Positions 19,592-31,600 of a stretch of 64,000 nucleotides of DNA are shown piece by piece. The DNA is from Epichloe hybrida. Its lineage: Eukaryota; Ascomycota; Sordariomycetes; Hypocreales; Clavicipitaceae. Below the pieces are notes generated by a model that saw nothing but the letters and a program-made list of their open reading frames with translations, was not told the DNA's origin and did not search any database. A program made the position numbers and the translations under genes. The stretch's first letter is position 1; the number at the start of each line of letters is the position of its first letter. The stretch is from the NCBI GenBank assembly GCA_019022495.1, contig JAFEKR010000022.1, positions 558,001-622,000 of the forward strand, given 5' to 3'.

Positions 19592-22500
19592 CCTTAGAGA
19601 AGCTAGAGAACGTATTAAGTAAGTAGCTACTATATTAGAGGTAAAGGTAAATCTTGTAAAATTAACTACACGTAATATAAAGATTATATTAATAGAGGAA
19701 TTCATTAAATACTAAAGCAGGTGTTTTACAAATAAAGTTTTATTATAAGCCTATAAGCTTTTACCTAGATTTAAAGAAGTGTTAGGTAGCTAGAGAAGGG
19801 AGTTTACCCCTATTAATACTTTAATTACTTAGCTTTAACTAATAATATTATACCTTAGACTTAGGGGAGTTTATAAAATCCCTAATCTATAGTAACTTAA
19901 TAGGTATTAACCTATAACCTTAGTTAACTAGAATTAGGCCCTATGTACTTACCCCTAGTAGTAGCCCTAGATATAATCTAGATATAATAGTAATATTAAT
20001 AATAAGACCTCTAGTAACTATTAGAATACTAATTTACCTAGGTAAGGGGGTTATAAAGTAAACTTTATATTACTAGTATTACTAGCCTAGAGTAGTGCTA
20101 TTATGCTATCTTAACTACTATAGGCTATACCCTAAAGCATACTAAATACTAGCCCTTAGGGACGCATATAGGAGCTAAGACCTATAGCTAAGTCCTAGAA
20201 TTAGTATATTAATAGTACTACCTCTTTGCCTTATAAAGGCGCTTGCTTTAAGTGTAGTGTTACTAGGTATTATATTACTAATTATATAGTAACTAGAAAT
20301 AATATGTTACAAAGATAGGAGTTTACATAGCTAAAGTTAATAACTCTTCCCCCTAGGAATAACTCTTAGGTTTCTAGATAGGTTTATACTTAGTTAGCTT
20401 AAATTTATCTAAGCAAGGATAAGCGTAATAGAGTAGAAGTACCTTAAATTATTAAAGAAGTTTCTATTAGAACTATAGTTAAAGCCTATTACACACTAAT
20501 TAAACCTAAAACTATGTTAGATTTAACTATACTAGTAAGTAACTACTAACTTATTTAACTTAAAGAGGTATTATTAACTATCCTTCCTTAGTTAGTTACT
20601 ATAGTTAATATAAAGAAGCTAGAAGCTAGGCAGGCTAACTTAAGAGCTTAAGTAAAAGATATTACTAATAAGGATAAGCTACTTAGACCTCTTTTAGAGA
20701 GTCTCTAGAAGGTAGACTTAGAAACTCTAGAATTTATTACCTAGGGTATACTTTAGGTTATAATATTAATCTTAGAGGTAATACTACCCTTAAAGAAACA
20801 AAAAGGAATAGCACTTAGCAATATCCTTAAGGATAAGACCCTTACCCTTATACCTAAAGCTACCTTATTAGTAAGGGAAAAGGTAGTAAAGAGAAATATA
20901 TAGGTATTAAGTAAGATTTAGGGTTATAAGGGTCTTAGTTCTATTAACTAGAAAGCATTAGCTAGCTGAATTTTAGTCCTAATATTACTTATAGACTTGT
21001 GGTAAATTAGTCCTAAGATATCTAAATAATTTTAAAAACTATCTTTATAAGTAACTACCTTAAGGAGGTAACTAAAGAAAAAGGTAGCTTTTTTACTTAA
21101 TATAAGCTCTATTTAGGCTACTTTAGGTAATAGCAAGAAAATCCTAGTGTCTAATAATTATAACACTAAGCTACTTCGTAAGCACTAGTTAAGTGCTAAA
21201 CTATTTAGAATTACTATCTAGGCTTAAATAAGGTTTTAAAAAGAGCAGGTATTTAACCTTAAGCCTAGGTAGGCTATAGCTAACTAAGGAGCTAAAATTA
21301 ATATTATATCTTAGGCGTTTATGCTACAAGAAAATATACTAGTTTATGATTTAGGGTTCGTAGGCTTCTAAGGACTGTAAATAATTAATACTAATAGGTA
21401 AGAAAATATAGTTACTTACTTTATATTAATAAAAGTAACCTATTATAGGGTTACTTAATCTATTTAGGCTGTTATTACGCCTAATTACTAGCTAAAGAAC
21501 TAGACTATCCTAATTTTAGGTCTACCCTAGCTTTATAACATAGGAGCTAAGTTTAATATTAGGAATTTAGAATTAATAATTAGGGTTAAAGAGCATAGAG
21601 ATAAAGTTATGTTTATTAAAGAACCCTTAGTAGCCTTGTTAACCTAATAGAAAGTTATGCTTTACCTAGCTAAGCCTATAATCCTAGAAAAGTATATTAG
21701 ATAGGATAATGTGAATATATCCCTAGATAACGTATTATCTAGCTTGGATAATAAGGATAATTTAGATAATTTAGGAAACTAAGTAATTTGCTATAACCTA
21801 GTTAAGTTAAAAAACTAAATCTAATAGCCTAGGGTAATACTCTAGAAGGTTAGCTTTAAGAACTTCTATTTATTTATTTTTAGGTAAAACCTGTAGTGTA
21901 GTTCTTAGGCTATGCCCCTTAAATTACCTGCCTTATCTTAGTATAGAAGGAATATTAGCTTGTAAGCTAGCTTAGTCTCTGTATATTCTTATTAAAGGTA
22001 AATTTACTTAAGAAGGAGGAAGAGTACTCTATAGGGTAGAGGGCTAATAATAATAAAGGAATATCCTAATAGAATTAGGATAATTAGCCTAGACTTATTA
22101 CAAAGGAGTCCTTATTATTTCTATTTCTAACTTATCAAAGAGTATAGAGAAGGGAGGCTAACTAGGATATACCTATTAAATCTATGTTATTATGGTTTAA
22201 GGGTTATAGTATAACCCTAGGACTACTAGTTCTGAAGTTAATAATTAAAGAAGTTGTGCAAATATTTTATACCTATAAAGACTTAAATACGATATCTATT
22301 ACTAATATTCCCGCTATAGATCTATATATGCACGTACCCTAACTAAAAGAAAATGTAAGACTATAAGCATAATCCCCGAAATAGTAATAGTTAGAACCTT
22401 AGAGGTACTAGTTAAACTAGCTAGTAACTAAGGGGATCTAATCTGGAATATATAAGTACACTATAGCTATAAACAGGAAGATATTAGACTAGTATGCAAA

Positions 22501-25129
22501 GCTAGTGTTAGTGCTAAAAGATAAGTCTAACCTATAGGCTAAATAATAACTTATAGTTAACTATTCTTATATTAAAGAGGATATGCCTAGGAGTTAGATA
22601 CCTTTATTAGCTAAGGTACGTAATTAACTCTTAGACCCCTAAGTTAAATCCTATAGTGTATTTAATCTTAAACACACGTACTAGTTAATACCTATTACAG
22701 AGAAGTTAAGGCATGTATTTGCATTTAATATTCCTAGATTTAGTTAGCTTTAACTATCTCACATGCCCTAAGGGTCCTAGTCTGTAGGATATACTATAAC
22801 TAAAATAATAAGGATAGCCCTTAGACCTATCCTATTACCTTACCCTAAACCCTTATTAACTTTACCCTAGATACCTAGTAATCTAAACTCTCTAACTATG
22901 TATATAGATAATATCTTTTGCAAATATATATTATTTAAAGAATAGTAGTTCTTTATTAAGGATTATTTGCTTCCCTAGTTATTATAGACGCTCCTAAAGT
23001 TAAGCTTTAAAAAGGTATCCCTTAGGATAAAGTCTATTATTATAGTTAGTTAAGTCTATAAAGTGAAGGGAAAAATATATATTAAACCTAATTAAGTAGC
23101 AAAACTAAGAGAGTAGCTAACCCCTAAGACTTAATTTGATGTCTAATCCTTTATAGGAGCTATTAGACCTTGCAGAAGATAGATTAAGAACTATGCGGAA
23201 ATTACTTAGCCCCTTAATAGGTTAATAGGGGATATTAGTTAGTAATAGGGGGACTCTAAGGCTCTGTCCTTCTCTATGTTAAGAGATAAAGCTACTACTA
23301 TTCTTAGTATATATAAGTATGTATTTAACTTACCTACTTAGATATACTCTAATACTAGTGGGTTTAGAGAAGGATATATAGTACTATAAGTCTAGGATAA
23401 AGTGCCCTATCCTATTCTATATAACTTATTTCTATTTACTAAGACTTAGAGGAATTATAAAACTTATAAATAAGAACTATGCATTATTATTAAGTTTTAC
23501 TATAAGTATAAATACTTCTTTAAGTTAAAGCTAAAGTTAACTATTTTCACTAACTACAAGCTACTTATTACTTTTATAACTACTACTAGATATAAGGGTA
23601 TTTATGCTAGGTAAGTTATAGAATTAAGATTATTAAATATAGAAATTTACTTTATCTTTAGGAAGCAAAATACTATAGTAAATAGGCTATCCTATACTAT
23701 CTTTCCTTTAGATAATTATGTGAATAACCTAATAGAATTTAGGTTATAGGATAAGAGCTAAAATTAATAGATTTAGAAAGATAAAGTTAGAGGGTATAAA
23801 GAGATACTAAGGTCTCTAAAGATTACTAAAGAAAAGAGAAAGCTTAAGTCCTATAAGGGGATAAGCTAAAGCGTAAGATAGTTAGAAGTCTTACTAGGGG
23901 CTAAAGTTTTATAGAAGAAATATTTAAATAAACCTTAGTATACTAAAATAATAAAGTTCTTAACCATAAAGTAATGCAGAGAAGGGAGTTATAACTATTA
24001 CATAATTTAGCGAATAATAGCAAAAGTGCGATAATATAAACTAGAGGATAGGATCCTTTAGTATAAAGGGCGGCATAGTTATTAACATTACCTAGTGCAA
24101 GAGAAAGTAACTAATGCTCTTTAAAGTGCCTATAATATATTAGGATATTTTAGGGTAAAATTAACCTAGTAAAAGCTAACTTGGACTATGTTTTAGCCTA
24201 GAATAGGAACTAATATTATAAAGTATATCTTAGGGTATTTGCCTTATGCTTAACACACTACCTAAAAAAGGAAGGCACTAAATTAACTTATACTAGTAGA
24301 TAAACCTTTCTAAGTAATAGGGATAGACTATATTAGACCTTTTCTAGAGTTAAAATAAAAGTTTAAGTATATATTAGTTATAGTAAACTATTTCTCTTAG
24401 TTTATATAGTTATTCCCTTATTAATTAACTAGTGCTATAGAAGTTATAAACTATCTAAGAGCATAGATAATAGGGTTATTACTTACTCTAGAAGGGTTTT
24501 ATACTAATCTAGGGCTAGTATTTATATTAGTAGAGCTATTAAGATTTCTAAAAAAGAAGGGAGTAAACCTAAATAATGCCCTAAGGTAGTCTTATAAAAG
24601 TATTAGGCTAGTAGAAGTTACAAATTATATCCTATAAGGCATACTAAATAAGATAACTACTAATAAAAAAACCTAGGATCTTTAACTTCCTAAGGTATTA
24701 AAGGTATTAAATTATTAATATATTAATTTAATAGGTTATTCCCCTGCGGAGGTTCTATATAGATTAACCTAATATGTAAAATAAGACCTAATAACCCTCT
24801 TAACTCTATCAATAACACCTGGATAGTCTGCTAAATTTTAGGAGCGTTTAAACTAGCTATTAGAGGATTTAGTTTAAGGAGATATAGTAGTATATTAAAT
24901 AGGTAGTATTAAAAAACGCCGTAAGGTAGTATTAATAAACAGAGAGGCTAAGGCTACTACCTAGAAGGCCTATTATAAGTAACAAAAAGTAAAGCCTTTT
25001 AAACCTAGTAAGATAGTAATAGTAGCCTATAAAGGCAAACCTCTAAAGCTATAACCTTAATAGTAAGGGCTATTTTAAATTAAGGGTTAGGTTAGGTAAG
25101 CCTTATACTAGCTTATTAATTTAGACAGA
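19592..25129 (+). pseudogene. Gyp1 gag-pol remnant
   Basis: This is plus-strand Ty3/gypsy coding sequence with Gln at most TAA/TAG codons. Gag ends in a zinc knuckle at about 20244-20285 (CFKCSVTRYYITNY, with the His and last Cys changed to Tyr). Protease is near 21280-21320 (..GAKINIISQAF.., the family's DSGAEIN..). Reverse transcriptase has YIDN for YIDD at 22901-22912. RNase H is about 23230-23620. The integrase zinc region is near 24070, and the integrase core reads ..VIGIDYIRPFLEL.. with the first catalytic Asp intact (GAC, 24326-24328). These would make and integrate element cDNA. The segment stops at the ttata duplication where Cop1-A inserted. Confidence 0.85.
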
Positions 25130-25134
25130 TTATA

Positions 25135-25391
25135 TGTTAATTCCTTCGGATCTTCATCGGTTTAATCGTGGCCAAAGACCGGACCAATTATAGGTCCGGC
25201 GCAATGCACGCGATATGATTGGCTGCATTAATTTACTACCCCCTCTTTTGCCTTACATACGGATTTCGCTCACTTTTCTAGTATCTAGACTTTCCCTCTC
25301 TTCTCTCTCTTTCCTAGCTAGCTAATAAACTATTATTAACTTTAATTTATACGGGATTTATTACCTACGCAGGACCTTAGTGTAACTAACA
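25135..25391 (+). repeat. Cop1-A 5' LTR (257 bp)
   Basis: Starts TGTTAATTCC and ends GTGTAACTAACA. Internal hairpin ccggacc...ggtccgg is partly mutated here. Confidence 0.95.
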
Positions 25392-27505
25392 CTAATTAGT
25401 GGTTAACTTCATAACTATAGATAAGCTAGGTATTATAAGAAGAGACATTTCTATAGATACTACTACTACTACCCCTTGTTATGCTATAATAGTTATTATA
25501 GTAGAGAGGCATAACTGCATAAGTGTGCTAAAGGAAGAGACTAGAATCCTAGTTACGGGCTTATTAGGCTTCTAAGGAATTAATCTATTAACCCTTAGGC
25601 TAAGGGATATAACTTTGTTATATCTATCTAGGATATTGTTATTAATTATTAATTTTATCGTCTATTACGAGAAAACTAACTAACTAACTAAATCTATCGC
25701 CGCGAGGTATTTATTTCGAACCTAACGTTAAATAACCTTAGCTAAGCTAGCTAATATATCTATAACTTCTCTATAAATATTCCCTTCATCCAACAGACCT
25801 TCAATCTGTTCATACAAGCATCTACAGCTTGTTTTTTGCCCCCTTTATTATTAGTGCTATTCGCCCTATACTTATTAGCAAGAAAGAGAGATTACCTCCT
25901 TCCCTTCTTTTTATAAAAAACAGGAAGGGTAATTCCTGTTAATTCATTGTTATTTTTCTTCTTGCTTTTGCTTACTTTTAGCACTTCTATCAATTTCTTT
26001 ATCCCTATTAGTTTACTTCTATTACTACTTTTTCCTTTAATAGTTAAAAATAGCAGAGGAATCTAGACCTTCTATAAGAGGAAGGGCTACTAGTAATAGC
26101 AAGGCTCTAATTATCACCCCTAAGAGACCTTAAAGGCATGAATTACCCCCACGCCTTTAATAGCTCACTTATAACTTCTTATATAACTAGAAAGAATCTA
26201 TTAAGCTAGATCTAGACACTACTATATAGCTTAAGCTTAATAACTAAATTATAAGATTTATTAACCTTAGTAAGCATTAAGGATAGAGAGATAATAACCT
26301 ATAGGAATCATTCTAAGAAGACTTTAAAGGCTAGTCTAAAGACACCTTTAAAAGGGTATCTAAGGATATTATTAGAGAATTACATAATTCTTTACAAAAT
26401 CACGGCGTCCTTATTAGGCAAGGCCTAGGATATTTAATCCTAGTATTGCTTAAGGAAGTGCTTTATTAAACCTTAATACCCCTTTAGTCACAGGAAAGAT
26501 TATAAGAAAGACTATAATCTTCCAAACCCCTAGAACCTTAATATTAACAGCCCTAACAACCTACCCTAGAAATTAACCTTCCTTAACCCTAGAGATTGCT
26601 TAAACCCTCATAAGAACCCCTATAATAATCCCTATTATATTAATAGCTTTATCTAGATAATTATTATTAAGAATAACTAGTAGACTATTATTTATAATAA
26701 ATTATGCCTTTATAGTAATTCCCCTCTAAAGATTAAATTATAAAGAAGATCTTAGAGCTTATAAAGATATATAAGGATAGTAACCGCTATAGTAGAAAGC
26801 TATATAACTTCTTAATGCTAAAGATTACACTCTTTAAAAATAAGTGTAATAGAATTAACCTTCCTTAAATATATTATTAGAAGGCTTTCCCTATTATATT
26901 AATAGGTAATACTAAGTAATACTACCTTAATTACCTCTTTAGGAATAACTATTCCTATAAAGAGATAATTACTTATATCTATTAGCGCTTTAAGATAGAA
27001 AGTAACTAGTAATTCTATTACTATAAGTAAAGTAATATAATGCTAAAGAGTATAATTAAGAAAAACCCTAATAAAAGTAAGCTTAAGTGCCTTAAGATTA
27101 TATTATTAACCCTTAAGAAGATTTATAGAGGCCTATACCTTGCTAAGATAGTAAATACTAAACTTTATAAGTAAGCCTTAAATACTATAGCTAGTGTGCC
27201 TAAATGTTAGATAGTGAAATATATACACTCTATAGGCTTTAAAAGTCTTGCTAGAGACCTCTATAAGGTAATTACTATTATGAAATTAAATAAGAAGTCC
27301 TCCTAATACCTTTAGTACTAATAAGGAGACTCTCTAGAGGCTATGTTTACTAATTATTAGTATAGATAATAATCCTATGACAGAGGAAGCTATTATAGGT
27401 AAAGCCCTAGGCTAAGCACTAAGCACTGCTTTATATGCGGTAAGAGTAGCTACTAGTCCTTTAATTACTTTACTAAAGAACGTTAAAAAGAGAAAGACTA
27501 CTAGT
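25392..27505 (+). pseudogene. Cop1-A leader and gag remnant
   Basis: The leader starts ctaattagtggttaac. A pyrimidine-rich stretch near 25860-26040 precedes Gag, and about 150 bp present in copies C, D and E are missing at about 26030. Gag ends in a CCHC zinc knuckle at about 27429-27470, where tgctttatatgcggtaag gives CFICGK, the least mutated knuckle of the family. Gag would assemble virus-like particles. Frames are broken by TAA/TAG, and the segment ends at the ctagt duplication where Cop2 inserted. Confidence 0.75.
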
Positions 27506-28329
27506 TGTTAAAAATAAGACCTATTTTTAGCCCTTTTCTAGTTAAAGAACCTTCTTATTACTAGCTTGCTTTGCAAGTCTGACAGCTGCACTGCAGCTGT
27601 CAACGGTCGCGAGGGCAGCTGTCAATGACTGCGTCGCAGCTGTCAACAGCTGCGACCGACCGTGTGGATAACTAATTAGTTAATTGCGTTGTGGCTGCAA
27701 GTGTAGCCACAACCACGCCACTAGTAATTAGGTAAGCTAGGGTGATGTAAGCTAGGGTAACGTAAGCAGGTTACCCTACACATAACTTACCCTATAGCTA
27801 TCTTTAACAATGATTTTCTCTTTATCTAGAGGTCGTACAAAAGTTTCATATATAGCAAATTAAAGCTTAAAGATAGGGCTTTCTTTTTATACAAGGTTAT
27901 TTTTTAGACTAAAAGTTAGTGCATACTAGTTGCTAGCTAGTATGGTAGTGAGTTAATCTTTTGGTTTTTGCATATAAATGAATTTTGCGGAAAATCAAAA
28001 GTAGCCCGTAAGACCCCGTTAGTAGCCTAGATCCACCAATACAGTCAGTAGGTCTATAAGAGGAAGAAGATCTTTTTAACTAGCTAGATAGCTAGTCCTC
28101 TCAACTAACAACAGCCGCATTACCTGTACAACGTATTTAAAATCAATTCTATTGCTTTATAAGATATTATAAAAGTAATCTAGATTAAATTCTATTAGTC
28201 AATAACTACCATAACCTCCTGTTACGTTACGTTAATTAATTTAACGTTGCAGCCCTATTAGTCCCCAACCGTAGAGCTTACACTTATACAGCTGTTGCTA
28301 GCTAGCAACTAGCTCCCTACATTTCAATA
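27506..28329 (+). repeat. Cop2 5' LTR (824 bp)
   Basis: Begins TGTTAAAAATA and ends TTTCAATA; the original end was probably CAACA. It contains a cluster of gcagctgt motifs at about 27580-27660 and near-tandem aagctagggta units at 27732-27775. Compared with the 3' LTR the differences are almost all C/T or G/A. Confidence 0.95.
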
Positions 28330-28341
28330 GGTTATAAGCCT
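28330..28341 (+). promoter_or_regulatory. Cop2 primer binding site
   Basis: GGTTATAAGCCT lies directly against the LTR. It equals GGTTATGAGCCC after one G-to-A and one C-to-T change, so it is the half initiator tRNA-Met site used by copia-type elements and by the miniature element at 17099. Confidence 0.8.
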
Positions 28342-28388
28342 AGCTCTATCACTATAGATTCCTTTTAAGTCACTTTGTGTATAATTAC

Positions 28389-28624
28389 AGAAGACTTCCC
28401 TTCTATAAAAAAGGAAGGACCTACGAGAAAGAAGCTTTTCCCTTCTATAAAAAGGAATTAATTATAGCTATAGAAGACTTCCCTTCTATAAAAAAGGAAG
28501 GATCCGCGAGATAGAAGTTTTTTCCCTTCTATAAAAAGGAATAAATTTTAAATACAGAAGACTTCCCTTCTATAAAAAAGGAAGGACCTGCGAGATAGAA
28601 GCTTTTCCCTTCTATAAAAAGGAA
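28389..28624 (+). repeat. Cop2 leader repeat, three units of about 84 bp
   Basis: Units start at 28389, 28472 and 28556 with agaagacttcccttctat. Each contains two short stem-forming segments, cttccc...ggaag and ttccc...ggaa. The third unit ends just before the Gag start. Position in the RNA leader suggests a structural role such as packaging or dimerisation, which is inference. Confidence 0.9.
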
Positions 28625-28625
28625 A

Positions 28626-31600
28626 ATAGATACTAAAGGAAAGGGAAAGGGACCTGTAATCCCTAACCCTAGTGCACAAGAGGTTCTAAATAACTAGCTA
28701 AAAGAGCAGGCTATTAAGCAACAAGTAACTATAGACTAGTTATTAGAGAAGCTAGAAAGCTTATCTATAACTGTAAATAGTCGTATGGAGGGTGTGGAAT
28801 CTGATAAGCCCGCTAGTTAGCAGCAAGATTAGCAGCCTATTTAAGAACAACAAGCTGAATCTAGCTCCGTACAAGCAACCTTTAATAATTTAATTATTAA
28901 GGAATTTAATAAGAGGGTTTATAGTTTCCTAGAGACTGCTAGGCTTAAAGGAGCTAAAAATTTCGAACAATGGAAACAAGCCCTAACTATCTAATTTAAA
29001 GCTTTAGGCATGCCTAATTTTCTAGATAATCCGGAGAGTTCTAGGGCGCTAGGGGATCCAGATTAAGCTATTATCCTTATGTTACTAAGGGATAGTTATA
29101 CAGAAGGACCCCAAGCCGCTATAACTTGGCAAAAATCACCTGAAGAAGCCTATAATTTACTTATAAGGCAATATTCACATAGCGTTGAAATCCAGAGGGG
29201 GTCCCTATATTTAGAATTTTATAACCTGAATTTTCAAGAGTTTAAGGGGACTCTAGAGTCCTTTAATACAGTCTTTAATAATCTACTAGCTAGATTATTA
29301 ATTTCAGGGGTCCTGATTGCTCCGATAGATCAGGTTAATCAAGATCTTTAATCCCTAAAATCAACCTTCCCTCAGTGGGCTGAGAGGCAACGATTCAGCA
29401 TACGTACGAATAAGGCTATAGGGGCTCCCCTAGATGCCCTAAATCTCTAATTTTTAATAGCAGACCTTCTAGCAGAACAGAGGGATAAATCATCTACAGT
29501 ATCCAAAGCCCTAAATTATAGGGCTAAAAACCTTAAAAAAGGGGCTAAGGATAAAGACAAAGCCCCTAAGGATTAGAAGAAGAAAGGAGGCTCTGAAGAA
29601 AATAAGGGCTCTTCTAATTCTAATTCTTCTTCTAATAAGAAGAAGAAGAAGAAGCAAAAAGGTTAAAAATCAGATAAAAAGGATAATAAAGAGACCTCTA
29701 GAGAGGGATCTTTTATGCTAGGAAATTACAACCTTTCTAACAGTGCTCTTAAACCATACAAGAAGCCTAGCCTTCATAAGACTAGTTATAAGAGCTCTAG
29801 TGATAGTAGCTCTGATTCTAGTTCTAGTAAATCGGATAATAAAAATCAAGAAATTAAAACCTTAAATAGTTTTAATTATTACAGCAAAGATATGAAAAAG
29901 GCCCTATTATATAATACAGGTTTAACTGTATATATTATTAATTCTAGGGAGGTCTTTAGGGATTATACCCCCTATAAAAAGGGGAAGTCCGACCCTATTA
30001 TAACTGGTGGTGGCCCTATTTACGCTAAGGGTCACGGTAGTGCTGTTTTTGAGGTCTTATATCAAAAGAATCCTAATAAATATAGGACCTTAGTGCTTAA
30101 AGATGCGCTATATTTTCCTCAGCTTAATGTTAATATAGTTAGTGGACTTACGCACTATATATCTAGTGGTTACCTTATAAAAAACCTACTTTATCTTAAA
30201 GATAGGTCTTATATTGTAACCTTAGATATAGAAAAACATGGTTTTTTCTTTCACGTTAAAAACCAATTTACGCCAAAGTTATCTAAAGGGCCCTGTAATA
30301 ACTCTCATTACATCTAACCTTTTACCTACGCCGCTTTTAAGGGTCATAGCTATCCGATTAGCTACCCTATAGAGGTTTAAATTCCCTCTAAAAAGCCGGA
30401 TTAGGCTTCTGATTTAGACGAAATCAACGAAAATAATAATGATATTAAAGAAATCGTACGGGATGATTTAGGGGAATTAGTCCCTTCTTCTTCGCCTATA
30501 GCCCCAGGTTAGGTCCCTTATAAATCTAAGGAAATAGATTTAGGGGTGTTAGAGAGCCCTAGTGGAGGAAAAGGGTCCCTAATACCTCTCTAAGAGGCCT
30601 GTGGTTCTTAAGGGGCCTAGTAGGGGACTAGTGAAGAGGGCCCTAGTCTAGATCCTAATTCAGACCCTAAGGATCTTTAATATTAACGGTTATTAGAACT
30701 AGCTAGCCTATGGCATGTATAATTAGGGCACCTAGGTCTTCCTTTGCTAAAGAAAACTAGCCTTATAACTAAAGGAATCCCTGATTTTTCTAAAATTAAG
30801 GATAAGGATTTTAGATATATTGCTTGTGATTAATCTAAGGCAGTTAGAAGACCTAGGAAGTTAGCTATCCCTAACCCCCCTAGAGCTCTAGATTAAATAG
30901 AGGGGGATACGCTAAAAATCAGCCCCACGCCGTACAATAAACAGTTAATTTGCTTATTTTTAGTTAATCGAAAGACTAGATATAAGTAGGTTATCTTATT
31001 ACCTAATGAGGAAGGCCTAACTGTTTATAAGGCTATCAAAGGCTTCTTCAGAGGGCTTAAAAATCAACTAGGTCAATATCCTAGGCACCTTCACTTTGAT
31101 GGGGGCTAGGAAATTGATTCTAGTTGTTAAGCTTGGTTAAATTCTAAAGGGATCAAATTTACGACTTCTAGTCCCTATATCCATGAGCAAAATGGATTAG
31201 CAAAACGTTTAATTCGTACTATTCTAGATTGATTAAGGGCTACTATCTAGTGGGCAAAATTACCGTTATTTTTATGGTGTTTTGTATTACCTATAGTTGT
31301 TAACCTGGTTAATATAACTACTAATACCACTAAGGATGAAAGCCCTAAACAGCTACTATCTAGGGAGCTAAATTAGCCTTATACAACTAATATAAGCAGT
31401 ATTAGAGCTATAGGATCTCACTGTGAGATTCTAATCCCCCTGGAAAAACAACCTAAAGCCTAGAAGTTAGCAGCTAGGACTATCCCTAGAAGACTTTTAG
31501 CTATACTAGGCTCTAATACCTACCTAGTGTATATCCCCTCTAAAAGGCTAGTTACAAAGACTAGCTTTATTAAGATTATAGAACCTATAGGCCTTGTTTC

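Noticed and set aside
19523..19705. 60-codon minus-strand open frame
   Set aside because: It spans the Gyp2 LTR end and the start of Gyp1 on the wrong strand; no protein similarity recognised.
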